Source: Paraliomyxa sp041600735 (lineage in GTDB: Bacteria; Myxococcota_A; Polyangia; Nannocystales; Nannocystaceae). From it: a stretch of DNA of 21,853 nucleotides. Under the pieces are notes generated by a model. It ran no database searches. It saw only the letters and a program-made list of their open reading frames with translations, and was not told the origin of the DNA. The position numbers and the translations under genes are program-made. Where the stretch lies: contig JBFIJN010000088.1 in the NCBI GenBank assembly GCA_041600735.1, positions 1 to 21,853 of the forward strand, written 5' to 3'. Positions 6,841 through 16,288 of this stretch are shown here, piece by piece (the stretch's first letter is position 1; the number at the start of each line of letters is the position of its first letter).

Positions 6841-7872
6841 GTGCAGGGCTCGACGAGTCGGCTCACCCTCGTGCTCTGGCTGTTGGTGGGTTGTGATGGC
6901 GGCAAGGATCCGCCCAAGGTGGAAGAAGAGTGGCAGGTGGTCCACGAGAAGCTCGAAGGAGCGCTCTTGTCGGTATGGGGCACCAGTGCGAGCGATGTGT
7001 GGACGGTGGGCGCCGACACTCGTGATGGCCGCGGCCCCGCGGTGCTGCACTTCGATGGCGATGCTTGGCAGCGGGTCGAGACCGGCCTCGGCCAGGGCGA
7101 TCTGTGGTGGGTGTTCGGCTTTGCGGGCGGCCCGGTCTACCTGGGAGGCGACGGCGGCGTGATCCAGCGCTACGACCCGCAGGACGGCACCTACACCGTG
7201 ATGGACACGCCAGGGACCGAGACCGTGTTCGGGATCTGGGGCGCCTCGCGCGACGACGTGTGGGCGGTGGGCGGCGCGTCCGATTCCGCGGGAGGCTTTG
7301 CCTGGCGACTGCGCAGTGACGATCCAACCGCGGCGTGGGAAGCGGAGCCCTCGGTGCCCGCCGACGTGGCCGCCAGCGCCGCCATCTGGAAGATCTACGG
7401 CACCTCGACCGCCGATGCCTGGGCGGTGGGGAGCAATGGCGTGGCGCTGCACTGGGACGGCAGCGCGTTCACCCCCGGTGACACCGGCGTGGGCTCGTCG
7501 CTGTTCACGGTGCACGCGAGCGATGGCATCTACGCAGCGGTGGGCGGCAACGCCAGCGGCTTCATCGTCGAGCACGATGGCACCCAGTGGATCAACGTGA
7601 CCCCCGAGGCTCCGCCGATGGGCCTCTCGGGCGTGTCGCTCGGCGAAGATGGTCTCGGCGTGGCCGTGGGCGTGCTCGGTACGGTCTTCGTGCGCGACGC
7701 GAGCGGGTGGAGCCCCGAGGATCTGGGCGTGCCCGTGCGCCAGAACCTGCATGGGTCGTGGATCGACGACGAGGGTGGCTTGTGGGTGGCCGGCGGGCAG
7801 ACGTTCTCGCCGCCGCTCACCGAAGGAATCTTGCTGCACCGGGGCGCTCCCGTTCCGGTCGGAGGCCTATGA
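6841..7872 (+). CDS. Predicted lipoprotein with WG-type beta-propeller repeats
   Basis: From GTG 6841 the protein has 343 residues and a lipoprotein signal with Cys at 18 (LWLLVGC), so it should be lipidated and face the periplasm or the cell surface. Seven short repeats follow, of the form (V/I)WGTSxxDVWxVG, for example SVWGTSASDVWTVG, GIWGASRDDVWAVG and KIYGTSTADAWAVG. Such repeats are frequent in myxobacterial secreted proteins and are thought to build a beta-propeller. The GTG is chosen because TAGGGC lies eight bases upstream and it gives a normal signal peptide; TTG 6805 would add 12 residues. The stop overlaps the next start (ATGA at 7869-7872), so the genes are probably translationally coupled. 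Ligand and function are unknown. Confidence 0.85.
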   Translation: MQGSTSRLTLVLWLLVGCDGGKDPPKVEEEWQVVHEKLEGALLSVWGTSASDVWTVGADTRDGRGPAVLHFDGDAWQRVETGLGQGDLWWVFGFAGGPVYLGGDGGVIQRYDPQDGTYTVMDTPGTETVFGIWGASRDDVWAVGGASDSAGGFAWRLRSDDPTAAWEAEPSVPADVAASAAIWKIYGTSTADAWAVGSNGVALHWDGSAFTPGDTGVGSSLFTVHASDGIYAAVGGNASGFIVEHDGTQWINVTPEAPPMGLSGVSLGEDGLGVAVGVLGTVFVRDASGWSPEDLGVPVRQNLHGSWIDDEGGLWVAGGQTFSPPLTEGILLHRGAPVPVGGL

Positions 7873-9065
7873 GACTGAAGACTAGGACACTTCATGGGAC
7901 CCTTCATGGCGTGCTGGCGGTACTCGCCGCTGCGGCCGTTGGCTGCGAGCGCGAGCCCGAAGATCTCGATCGCGCCTGCAAGGCCCTGCAATCGGGCGAG
8001 GCCTGCACGTGGCTCGGCACCAAGGGTGAGGAGGGCTTCAACGGCGATGGCCACCTCCGCCTCGCGACCAGCGTCAATCAGCCCCAAGACCTGCTGTTCA
8101 TGCCCGATGGCACGGCTTGGTTCACCGACTTCAACAACTTCCTCATCCGTCGCGTGCTCGAGGATGACACCGTCGAGACGATGATCGGCTCGACCGACCC
8201 CGTGTTCCCCGGCGACGGCCCCTTCGATGGGCTGCCCCCCGGTGGCGCGAGCGGTAGCGACTGGCTGCTCAACCACCCGACGAACATGGTGCTCACTCCG
8301 GAGGGCACGATCCTCGTCGTGGCCTGGCACAACCACAAGCTCCTCACGGTGGACCCCGACGATGCCCACGTGAGAGTGATGTGCGGCGGCGGGGCGGGGT
8401 TCCAAGGCGATGGAGAGCTCGCCGCGAGCGGGGCGCTGTTCAAGCAGGTCAACGACGCCACGCTCGATGATGCAGGCAACATCTACGTGGTCGATCAGCA
8501 GAACGAGCGCCTGCGGCGGATCGACACCAGCGGCGTCATCGATACGATCGCGGGCACCGGCGAGCTCGGCTACACCGGCGACGGTGGACCGGCGCTCGAG
8601 GCCCAGTTCTCGTGGGCGCAGGGCTCCAATCCCAACCCATCGGGCGGGATCGTGCACCACCAGGGCAAGCTCTACATCTCCGATACCGAGGCCGACGTGA
8701 TCCGCGTGATGGATCTGTCCACCGGACAGATCGACGCGTTCGCCGGGACCGGCGAGGAGGGCGACGAGGGTGATGGCGGCCCGGCGCTCGCGGCCAAGCT
8801 CAATGGCCCCCGCGATCTCGAGATCGGCCCCGATGGCGACCTCTACTTCGCCGAGACCGACAACGGCCGCGTGCGCGCGATCGACCTCGAGACCAACCTC
8901 ATGCGCACCGTGGTGGGCACCGGCGAGCTCGGCCTCGACGACGAGGAGGGCTTGCTGGCCACCGAGACCCGGCTGCGCCGCCCGTTCGGGATCGCGTTCG
9001 ATCCCGAAGGCAACCTCTACGTCATGGACACGCTCAACCACCGGATCGTGAAGGTGGCCAAGTGA
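7869..9065 (+). CDS. Predicted NHL-repeat beta-propeller lipoprotein 1
   Basis: The 398-residue product starts at the ATG that overlaps the preceding stop. Its signal sequence ends at a lipobox-like AAVGC (Cys 26). The rest is six NHL-type repeats, marked by YTGDGGPALEA, GNIYVVDQQNERLRRID, DTIAGTG and GNLYVMDTLNHRIVKV, as expected for a six-bladed propeller. NHL propellers usually bind proteins, peptides or RNA, or hold cofactors; nothing here shows a catalytic site. The second blade has AWHNHK, a His-containing motif kept in the two other NHL proteins of the window. The gene ends in a GTGA overlap with the next gene (9062-9065). The same frame is open upstream to 7587, but that stretch is antipropeller-frame sequence without protein character. 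Confidence 0.85.
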   Translation: MRLKTRTLHGTLHGVLAVLAAAAVGCEREPEDLDRACKALQSGEACTWLGTKGEEGFNGDGHLRLATSVNQPQDLLFMPDGTAWFTDFNNFLIRRVLEDDTVETMIGSTDPVFPGDGPFDGLPPGGASGSDWLLNHPTNMVLTPEGTILVVAWHNHKLLTVDPDDAHVRVMCGGGAGFQGDGELAASGALFKQVNDATLDDAGNIYVVDQQNERLRRIDTSGVIDTIAGTGELGYTGDGGPALEAQFSWAQGSNPNPSGGIVHHQGKLYISDTEADVIRVMDLSTGQIDAFAGTGEEGDEGDGGPALAAKLNGPRDLEIGPDGDLYFAETDNGRVRAIDLETNLMRTVVGTGELGLDDEEGLLATETRLRRPFGIAFDPEGNLYVMDTLNHRIVKVAK

Positions 9066-10357
9066 TCACCAAGCGCTCACCCGCCGCACTGATCGTGCTC
9101 CCGCTGCTCGCCGGCGGCTGCCCCCAGGAGCCCGAGTCGTGTGATCCCGACGCGCCCAACACGATCTGCACGATCGTAGGCAACGGCGAGAACGGCTACG
9201 ACCGCGACGCCGATACCCGCGCGATCCCGGTGCTCGAGGCCAAGCTCTCGCTGCCCCAGGACACGCTCACGGCCCCCGACGGCGAGCTCTACCTGCTCGA
9301 CTGGAACAACCACCGCCTGCGCGTGGCGACCGAGGACGGCATGCTCGAGTGGGTGGCCGGCCGCGGCGAGCTCGGGGGTAGCCTCGACGACCCGGGCAAC
9401 GGCGACTTCAACCACCCCACCAACATCATCTTCGACGCCAATGGCGACATCTTGATGGCGGCCTGGCACAACTCGAAGATCCGCACGGTCGATCGCACCA
9501 CCGGGGAAGTGTTCGATACGTGTGGCGATGGCAAGCGCGCCTACTTCGGCGACGACGGGCCGGCGGTGACGGCCTCGCTCGATCTGCCGGCCAGCCTCGC
9601 GTTCGATCCCCAGGGCAACCTGGTGGTGATGGATCAGGCCAACCAGGTGCTGCGCCACATCGACCCCGAGGGCAACATCCACCTGCGCGCGGGTCACTGC
9701 GTGGTCGATGCCGCTCCGCCCAACGGGCCTGGGGCCTGCGCCCCGGGGGTCGAGCCCGTCGCGTGCCCCGACGGCGACAACGGCCCCTCGGGCAAGCTCA
9801 CCTGCGGCGATCCGGCGGAGACGTGCAGCCGGCCGTGCACCCCGGGCTACTCGGGCGACGAGATCCCCGCCACCGAGCTACGCATGTCGCAGCCGTTCGG
9901 ACAGTCGGCCTCGCCCGCCGGACGCATCGTGTTCGACCCCGAGGGCAACCTCTACTTCGCCGACACGGGCAACCACCTCATTCGCATGATCGACACCGCG
10001 GGGATCGTGCATCGGGTGGCCGGCACCGCGCCGATCGATGGCCTGCCGCAGAGCGGGTACGAGGGCGACGGCGGCCCCGCGACCTCGGCCAAGCTCGACT
10101 TCCCGGTCGATCTGGCGCTCGGCGACGACGGCACGCTCTACTTCACCGACGTGCGCAACCACTGCGTGCGCGCGATCGCTCCCGATGGGATCATCTCTAC
10201 CGCGGTGGGAACCTGCGGCGACCATGGCTTCGCTGGCGACGGCGGTCCGCCCGAGGAGGCGCTGCTCAACCTCGCGTTCGGCATCGAGTGGGCCAACGGC
10301 AGGCTCCTCGTCTCGGACACCGGCAACAACGTCATCCGCGCGGTGAACCTCCCATGA
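9062..10357 (+). CDS. Predicted NHL-repeat beta-propeller lipoprotein 2, with Cys-rich insertion
   Basis: The 431-residue product begins with GTG in a four-base overlap. Its lipoprotein signal has Cys 20 (LLAGGC). Six NHL-type repeats are seen, with LYLLDWNNHRLRVA, LMAAWHNSKIRTVD, NLVVMDQANQVLRHID, NLYFADTGNHLIRMID and LLVSDTGNNVIRAV as strand signatures. Between the third and fourth blades lies an insertion of about 55 residues containing seven cysteines (roughly residues 217-260), probably disulfide-bonded and projecting from the propeller. The gene is a diverged paralogue of its neighbour. It overlaps the cytochrome-like gene by ATGA (10354-10357). Function is unknown; a binding or scaffold role at the cell surface is inferred. 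Confidence 0.85.
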   Translation: MITKRSPAALIVLPLLAGGCPQEPESCDPDAPNTICTIVGNGENGYDRDADTRAIPVLEAKLSLPQDTLTAPDGELYLLDWNNHRLRVATEDGMLEWVAGRGELGGSLDDPGNGDFNHPTNIIFDANGDILMAAWHNSKIRTVDRTTGEVFDTCGDGKRAYFGDDGPAVTASLDLPASLAFDPQGNLVVMDQANQVLRHIDPEGNIHLRAGHCVVDAAPPNGPGACAPGVEPVACPDGDNGPSGKLTCGDPAETCSRPCTPGYSGDEIPATELRMSQPFGQSASPAGRIVFDPEGNLYFADTGNHLIRMIDTAGIVHRVAGTAPIDGLPQSGYEGDGGPATSAKLDFPVDLALGDDGTLYFTDVRNHCVRAIAPDGIISTAVGTCGDHGFAGDGGPPEEALLNLAFGIEWANGRLLVSDTGNNVIRAVNLP

Positions 10358-10851
10358 GCCTCCGCGTGGCATGCGGGCTCGCACGGCGGCTGCTGCTGCC
10401 GCTGCTGGCGATCACCGGCACGGCCTGCCCCGGCGACGACAGCGACGACGCTGGCGTAGAGCCGTTCTTCCCCGACGACTACCAGGCGAGCTACGTCGAG
10501 GTCCGCAACTGTCGCGGCAGCGGTGATCACGATCTCAACAACATCCGCATCTTGGTCGACCCGGCTGCGCGCGCGCCCTACGAGGAGCGGCTGACCTCGT
10601 TCCCGGAGGGCGCGGTCGTCCTCAAGGAGGAGTACGACTTTGCCGACACCGACTGCACGGGCGAGCTCCAGCAGTGGACCGTGATGCGCCGGCTCGCCAC
10701 GGGGAGCTCGCCGGAGACCCTGGATTGGTCGTGGCAGCAGGTGGATGCCTCGCGGCGCGTGGTCGACGAGGACGCGCCGCGCTGCATCGGCTGCCACCAG
10801 GGCTGCGGCGTCGCACCCGACGGCTACGAGGGCACCTGCGCGGTCCCGTAG
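10354..10851 (+). CDS. Cytochrome P460-like lipoprotein with CXXCH haem site
   Basis: The true start is ATG 10354, within the preceding stop; the frame is open far upstream, but only this start gives a lipoprotein signal (ITGTAC, Cys 25). The 165-residue product has VEVRNCRGSGDHDLNNIRI, FPEGAVVLKEEYDF (83-96), WTVMRR and the haem-binding CIGCH (144-148) near its end. This order matches small cytochrome P460-type proteins, whose c-type haem is covalently held by the CXXCH motif and, in true P460, cross-linked to a Lys. LKEE places a Lys at 91 where such a residue could lie. Electron transfer or small-molecule redox chemistry in the periplasm is inferred. It is the last gene of the four-gene lipoprotein run and converges with the next NHL gene, 12 bases away. 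Confidence 0.78.
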   Translation: MSLRVACGLARRLLLPLLAITGTACPGDDSDDAGVEPFFPDDYQASYVEVRNCRGSGDHDLNNIRILVDPAARAPYEERLTSFPEGAVVLKEEYDFADTDCTGELQQWTVMRRLATGSSPETLDWSWQQVDASRRVVDEDAPRCIGCHQGCGVAPDGYEGTCAVP

Positions 10852-10863
10852 CGCTCGCTCGCG

Positions 10864-12051
10864 TCAGCGCAGCGTGATGCGCCGCGCGAGCGAGCTCGAC
10901 TGATCGGCGACCAGCAGATCGTCGCCGTCGATGGCGACGCGCGCGATGTACCCCAGCTGGCCCTCGAGCGCGGGGCCGCCGTTCCCCGTCATGCCCTCGA
11001 CCCCATCGCCGGCGATCGTCTCGATCGTTCCATCGGGCGCCACGCGACGCACGCGGAAGTTGGCGCGATCACCGATGTAGAGCGAGCCATCGAAGTCGAG
11101 CGCGAGACCAAAGGGCTGGTCGAGCTGGGCCTGGGTCGCGGGCCCGCCGTCGCCCGAGAAGCCCGCGGTGCCCACCCCTGCGATCGTGGTGATCGTACCG
11201 TCGGGGGCGAGCTGGCGGACCACGTGATTGCGCTTGTCGGCGATCAGCAGGTTGCCGCTGGCATCGAGCTCGAGCGCGGAGGGCCAGCCCACCGCGGCCT
11301 CGACCCCCGGACCACCATCGCCGGTATAGCCCGCCTCGCCGGTCCCGGCGACCGTGGTGATGATCCCGTCGTGGATCCAGCGCACGCGGTGGGCGAGGCC
11401 GTCGGACACGTAGATCGAGTCGTCGGGGGCGAGCGCAATCCCTTCGAGCTGGATGAACAGGGCCTCGAGCGGCGGGCCGCCGTCGCCCTCGTCGCCGTCG
11501 AACCCCACCACCCCATCGGCGGCGCCGGCAAGCGTCTGGATCCGGCCATCGTCGTCGAGCACGAGCACGCGAGGGTCGTGATACGAGACGAACACGATGC
11601 GACCGCGCGAGTCGAACGCGAAGTCGATGGGGTTCTCGAGCGGGCTGGCGGTGGCCGGGCTCCCGCTGTCGGCAAAGGCATGGAAGCCGTTGCCGATCAC
11701 CGTCTGCATGCGATCCTCGTCGTCGATCACGCGCAGGCGCTGGTTGTTGAAGTCCATCACGTAGATGCGATCGTCGGGACCGCGACGCACGGCCGAGGGC
11801 AGGAACAGGTCGGTGTCGGTGGGCGGCAGGCCATCGCGGTTGAACCCGAGCTCACCCGTCCCCGCCAGCGCACACAAGTACCCGGGCCGGGCCTCACACG
11901 GCGGCTCTTCGCTGCACGCCCACGGCCCCGCCAGCGCCAGCGCCAGCGCCAGGCCCCTGCGCGCGCTCGAGCCAACCGCGAGCGCGGAGGCCTCAGCGCG
12001 GGCCGGTCGGATCCGCCTCGATGGCGAGCAGCAGATAGGTGTTGTTGCCAT
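10864..12051 (-). CDS. Predicted NHL-repeat beta-propeller lipoprotein 3
   Basis: The 395-residue product has six NHL-type repeats: YVMDFNNQRLRVID, VFVSYHDPRVLVLD, IYVSDGLAHRVRWI, LLIADKRNHVVRQL, LYIGDRANFRVRRV and LLVADQSSSLARRI. It also has four copies of the GTGxxGYTGDGGP-type turn. Its N-terminus is odd. The only ATG gives 34 mostly basic or neutral residues before the hydrophobic LALALALAGPWAC, and the lipobox (PWAC) is weak. That start overlaps the upstream gene by 59 bases. No ATG, GTG or TTG lies in frame between the upstream stop and the hydrophobic core, so either this start or a CTG is used. It is a paralogue of the two plus-strand NHL genes and probably works in the same compartment. 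Confidence 0.82.
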   Translation of the reverse strand: MATTPICCSPSRRIRPARAEASALAVGSSARRGLALALALAGPWACSEEPPCEARPGYLCALAGTGELGFNRDGLPPTDTDLFLPSAVRRGPDDRIYVMDFNNQRLRVIDDEDRMQTVIGNGFHAFADSGSPATASPLENPIDFAFDSRGRIVFVSYHDPRVLVLDDDGRIQTLAGAADGVVGFDGDEGDGGPPLEALFIQLEGIALAPDDSIYVSDGLAHRVRWIHDGIITTVAGTGEAGYTGDGGPGVEAAVGWPSALELDASGNLLIADKRNHVVRQLAPDGTITTIAGVGTAGFSGDGGPATQAQLDQPFGLALDFDGSLYIGDRANFRVRRVAPDGTIETIAGDGVEGMTGNGGPALEGQLGYIARVAIDGDDLLVADQSSSLARRITLR

Positions 12052-12574
12052 GGTTGTGGACGTGGAATTGCAGCTCGGCGCCCGCGGGCACCTCGCGGTC
12101 CACCGTGATCACTTCATCGATCGAGGCGGCCGCGGCTGGGATGGGGATGCCCCGCTCCCACAGGACCTCGCCGTCGAGCGCGAGCGCGAGGTGGGCCTCG
12201 GAGGGCGAGGGCGCGACGAGGTCGTAGTGCCACTGGCGCAGCGAGATCGTGTCGCCGGGCACGAGCGCGCGCAACGACGGCTGGCGCACGGTGGCGTAAT
12301 TGCACAGGTTCGTGTCGATCTCGAGCGCCGCGTCGTTGCCGATGAGCTCCACCCCGATGCCCAGGGTCTCGTCGCAGATCGCGTCGCTCGGTCGCTCGGC
12401 GCCAAACACATCCTCGGAGGGGTCGGCCACCCAGTCCCACTGGTCGGCGGTAGCGAGCGGTCCGGGCTCGGGCTCCGGCTCGGGCTGCGGCTCGGGCTCG
12501 CAGGCGGGGACCAGGAGCACCGCGGCCAGGATCGCGCCTACGGCATGACGGAACTCGCGCTGGTCCCCCCTCAT
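11993..12574 (-). CDS. Predicted lipoprotein of unknown function with Pro/Glu linker
   Basis: From ATG 12574 the product has 193 residues and a lipoprotein signal with Cys 25 (LLVPAC). ATGs at 12589 and 12622 would lengthen the signal sequence unusually. After the Cys comes an EPEPQPEPEPEPGP linker, which should hold the domain away from the membrane. The folded part has two further cysteines (original spacing 24 residues, ICDETLG and NLCNYA), RQWHYDL, and a C-terminal beta-rich stretch with HVHNHGNN. The last of these could bind a metal, but this is only suggested by the His spacing. I do not recognise the family. It lies directly upstream of, and overlaps, the NHL lipoprotein 3 gene, so the two are probably coexpressed. 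Confidence 0.75.
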   Translation of the reverse strand: MRGDQREFRHAVGAILAAVLLVPACEPEPQPEPEPEPGPLATADQWDWVADPSEDVFGAERPSDAICDETLGIGVELIGNDAALEIDTNLCNYATVRQPSLRALVPGDTISLRQWHYDLVAPSPSEAHLALALDGEVLWERGIPIPAAAASIDEVITVDREVPAGAELQFHVHNHGNNTYLLLAIEADPTGPR

Positions 12575-12638
12575 CGAGGCTCTCAGCATGCCACGGCGTA
12601 CCCCTGGGCGCACCCATCGCATGGGCGTTCGAAACGAC

Positions 12639-12662
12639 GAGAGGGCCCCGAAGGACCCTCTC
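12639..12662 (-). terminator. Stem-loop after hppA
   Basis: A seven-pair perfect inverted repeat (GAGAGGG ... CCCTCTC, ten-base loop with two more possible pairs) lies 25 bases beyond the hppA stop and before the lipoprotein gene. It is followed by GTCGTTT on the minus strand, so the T-run is poor. It is a plausible terminator of the housekeeping series. Confidence 0.55.
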
Positions 12663-12686
12663 TTTGCCGCTAGGACCGTGAAGGCC

Positions 12687-14888
<2,202 letters not shown>

Positions 14889-14937
14889 GAAAAATGCGTC
14901 CTTTCGGCGAGCGGCTACATAGCAGAACCCCCTGCGA

Positions 14938-14957
14938 GATGACAGGCGGGATGACAG
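14938..14957. repeat. Pair of 8-bp direct repeats upstream of hppA
   Basis: GATGACAG occurs twice with a 12-base period (14938-14945 and 14950-14957) in the pth-hppA gap, about 50-70 bases from the hppA start. This could be a regulator site or chance. Confidence 0.3.
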
Positions 14958-14965
14958 CCAGGCCG

Positions 14966-15565
14966 CTACGCGGGAGATGTTTGATTGAAGGTGTTCATGG
15001 CCGCTCGCACACCGTCGCGAATGACGGAGGTCACGGCCTGCTGGGCACGGTCCACGACGTCCGGCAGGATTGCCGCGTCGTGCTCGTCGAAGTTGGAGAG
15101 CACCCACCCGCTCACATCACCGCCCCGACGTGGGCGGCCGATGCCTACGCGAATCCGCACGAACTCGGTGATGCCAGACTGCGCGATGATGTCGCGCAAG
15201 CCGTTGTGGCCCCCGTGCCCGCCCCCGAGCTTGACCGCCACGCGGCCGACCTCGAAGTCGAGCTCGTCGTGGACGACCACGATCTGCTCGGGGGGAACGC
15301 GAAAGAACTGGAGCGCGGGGACCACGCTGTGACCGCTACGGTTCATGAAGGTCTGAGGCTCCAGCACCACCACCCGTGCGCGCCCCATGGCGAGCGAGGT
15401 CGTACGGGCGTGGAACTTCTCACGCCAAGGCACACCGACACCGACGGGGGCGTGGTGGTCGGCCCAGCGCTCGACCACCATGAAGCCCACGTTGTGCCGA
15501 TTGTGCGCATACTCGCGGCCCGGGTTGCCCAGGCCGACGAGCAGCCATGGTGACGCGTCCACCAT
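14966..15565 (-). CDS. pth: Peptidyl-tRNA hydrolase
   Basis: The enzyme releases tRNA from prematurely dropped peptidyl-tRNA in the cytoplasm. The 199-residue length is normal. Visible family motifs are LVGLGNPGREYA (9-20), the NRHNVGF block with the catalytic His at 24, FMNRSG with the substrate-binding Asn at 75, VVHDELD with Asp 100, and GGGHGGHNGLRD with Asn 121, equivalent to the known active-site residues of the E. coli enzyme. An AGGGA seven bases before ATG 15565 supports the start. It follows rplY after 21 bases, the usual rplY-pth pairing in bacteria, so both are probably in one transcript that begins with tRNA-Gln or prs. Confidence 0.97.
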   Translation of the reverse strand: MVDASPWLLVGLGNPGREYAHNRHNVGFMVVERWADHHAPVGVGVPWREKFHARTTSLAMGRARVVVLEPQTFMNRSGHSVVPALQFFRVPPEQIVVVHDELDFEVGRVAVKLGGGHGGHNGLRDIIAQSGITEFVRIRVGIGRPRRGGDVSGWVLSNFDEHDAAILPDVVDRAQQAVTSVIRDGVRAAMNTFNQTSPA

Positions 15566-15586
15566 GGATGCGTCCCTACGGCCCGA

Positions 15587-16201
15587 CTACTTCTTGCCCT
15601 TGGCCTTGGCAGGCGCGGCGGCTTCTTCTTCCTGCTTGACCTTGGGCAGCTCGACGAACGCGAGCGGGGCCTCGGGGCTCTCGAGGAAGGTCGTATTCGG
15701 CAGCGACACGTCCTTGATGCGCAGGGTCTCGCCGGCGTCGATCGGGGTGAGATCGACCGCGAGCTCCTCGGGCAGCTCGGCGGGCTTGGCCGAGACCTTC
15801 ACCACGCGACGGTAGGTCTTGAGCCGACCGCCCTTCATCATGCCCACCGCGCGACCGTGGTAGCGCACGGGGATCTCGCGCTCCACCGGAAGCTCGGGGT
15901 CTACGCGCATGAAGTCGATGTGCAGCACGAAGTCGCGGATCGCGTCGCGCTGGATGTCGACCACCATGCACGGCACCACGCCCTCGCTCGACCCCTCGAG
16001 CGTGAGGTGGAAGAGCGTGTTGTAGTTGCGGGCGGGATCGGTCGCCTTCTGGAACAGGTGGGGGTCGAGGGTCAGCGACACGTTGTCGCCGCCGCGCCCG
16101 TAGATCACCGCGGGCACGAGGCCCCGCTGGCGCAGCTGCCGTGCCACGCCCTTGCCGTGGCTGGTCCGCACGCTGGCGGAGAGGTTTCCGTAGTCACTCA
16201 T
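15587..16201 (-). CDS. rplY: 50S ribosomal protein L25, long (TL5/CTC) form
   Basis: The 204-residue product binds 5S rRNA in the large ribosomal subunit. The N-terminal L25 domain (about 5-95, with HGKGVARQLRQRGLVPAVIYG) is followed by the TL5/CTC beta domain (about 100-190, with DLTPIDAGETLRIKDV) and a basic/acidic tail rich in Glu, Ala and Lys. The longer two-domain form is the common one outside gammaproteobacteria. No strong Shine-Dalgarno is visible before ATG 16201. It lies between prs and pth, a conserved order, with a hairpin-forming gap of 87 bases from prs. Confidence 0.96.
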   Translation of the reverse strand: MSDYGNLSASVRTSHGKGVARQLRQRGLVPAVIYGRGGDNVSLTLDPHLFQKATDPARNYNTLFHLTLEGSSEGVVPCMVVDIQRDAIRDFVLHIDFMRVDPELPVEREIPVRYHGRAVGMMKGGRLKTYRRVVKVSAKPAELPEELAVDLTPIDAGETLRIKDVSLPNTTFLESPEAPLAFVELPKVKQEEEAAAPAKAKGKK

Positions 16202-16224
16202 GGTCGTCTTGCTCTGTCTGTCGT

Positions 16225-16273
16225 GGGCCTCGGATAGGAGCCACCCACCATGGGGGCTCGCCGCCGAGGGCCC
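16225..16273 (-). promoter_or_regulatory. Nested hairpin in prs-rplY gap
   Basis: On the minus strand GGGCCCTCGG pairs with CCGAGGCCC (nine pairs, one bulged base), and inside it GAGCCCCC pairs with GGGTGGCTC (eight pairs, one bulge) around an ATGGT loop. No T-run follows, so a simple terminator is unlikely. It could be an attenuator, an RNA-processing site or an mRNA-stability element between the two genes. Confidence 0.5.
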
Positions 16274-16288
16274 AGAAATTCTGCATGC

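Noticed and set aside
9520..10353. Upstream extension of the cytochrome-like gene.
   Set aside because: It overlaps NHL lipoprotein 2 in another frame; ATG 10354 gives a proper lipoprotein signal and stop/start overlap.
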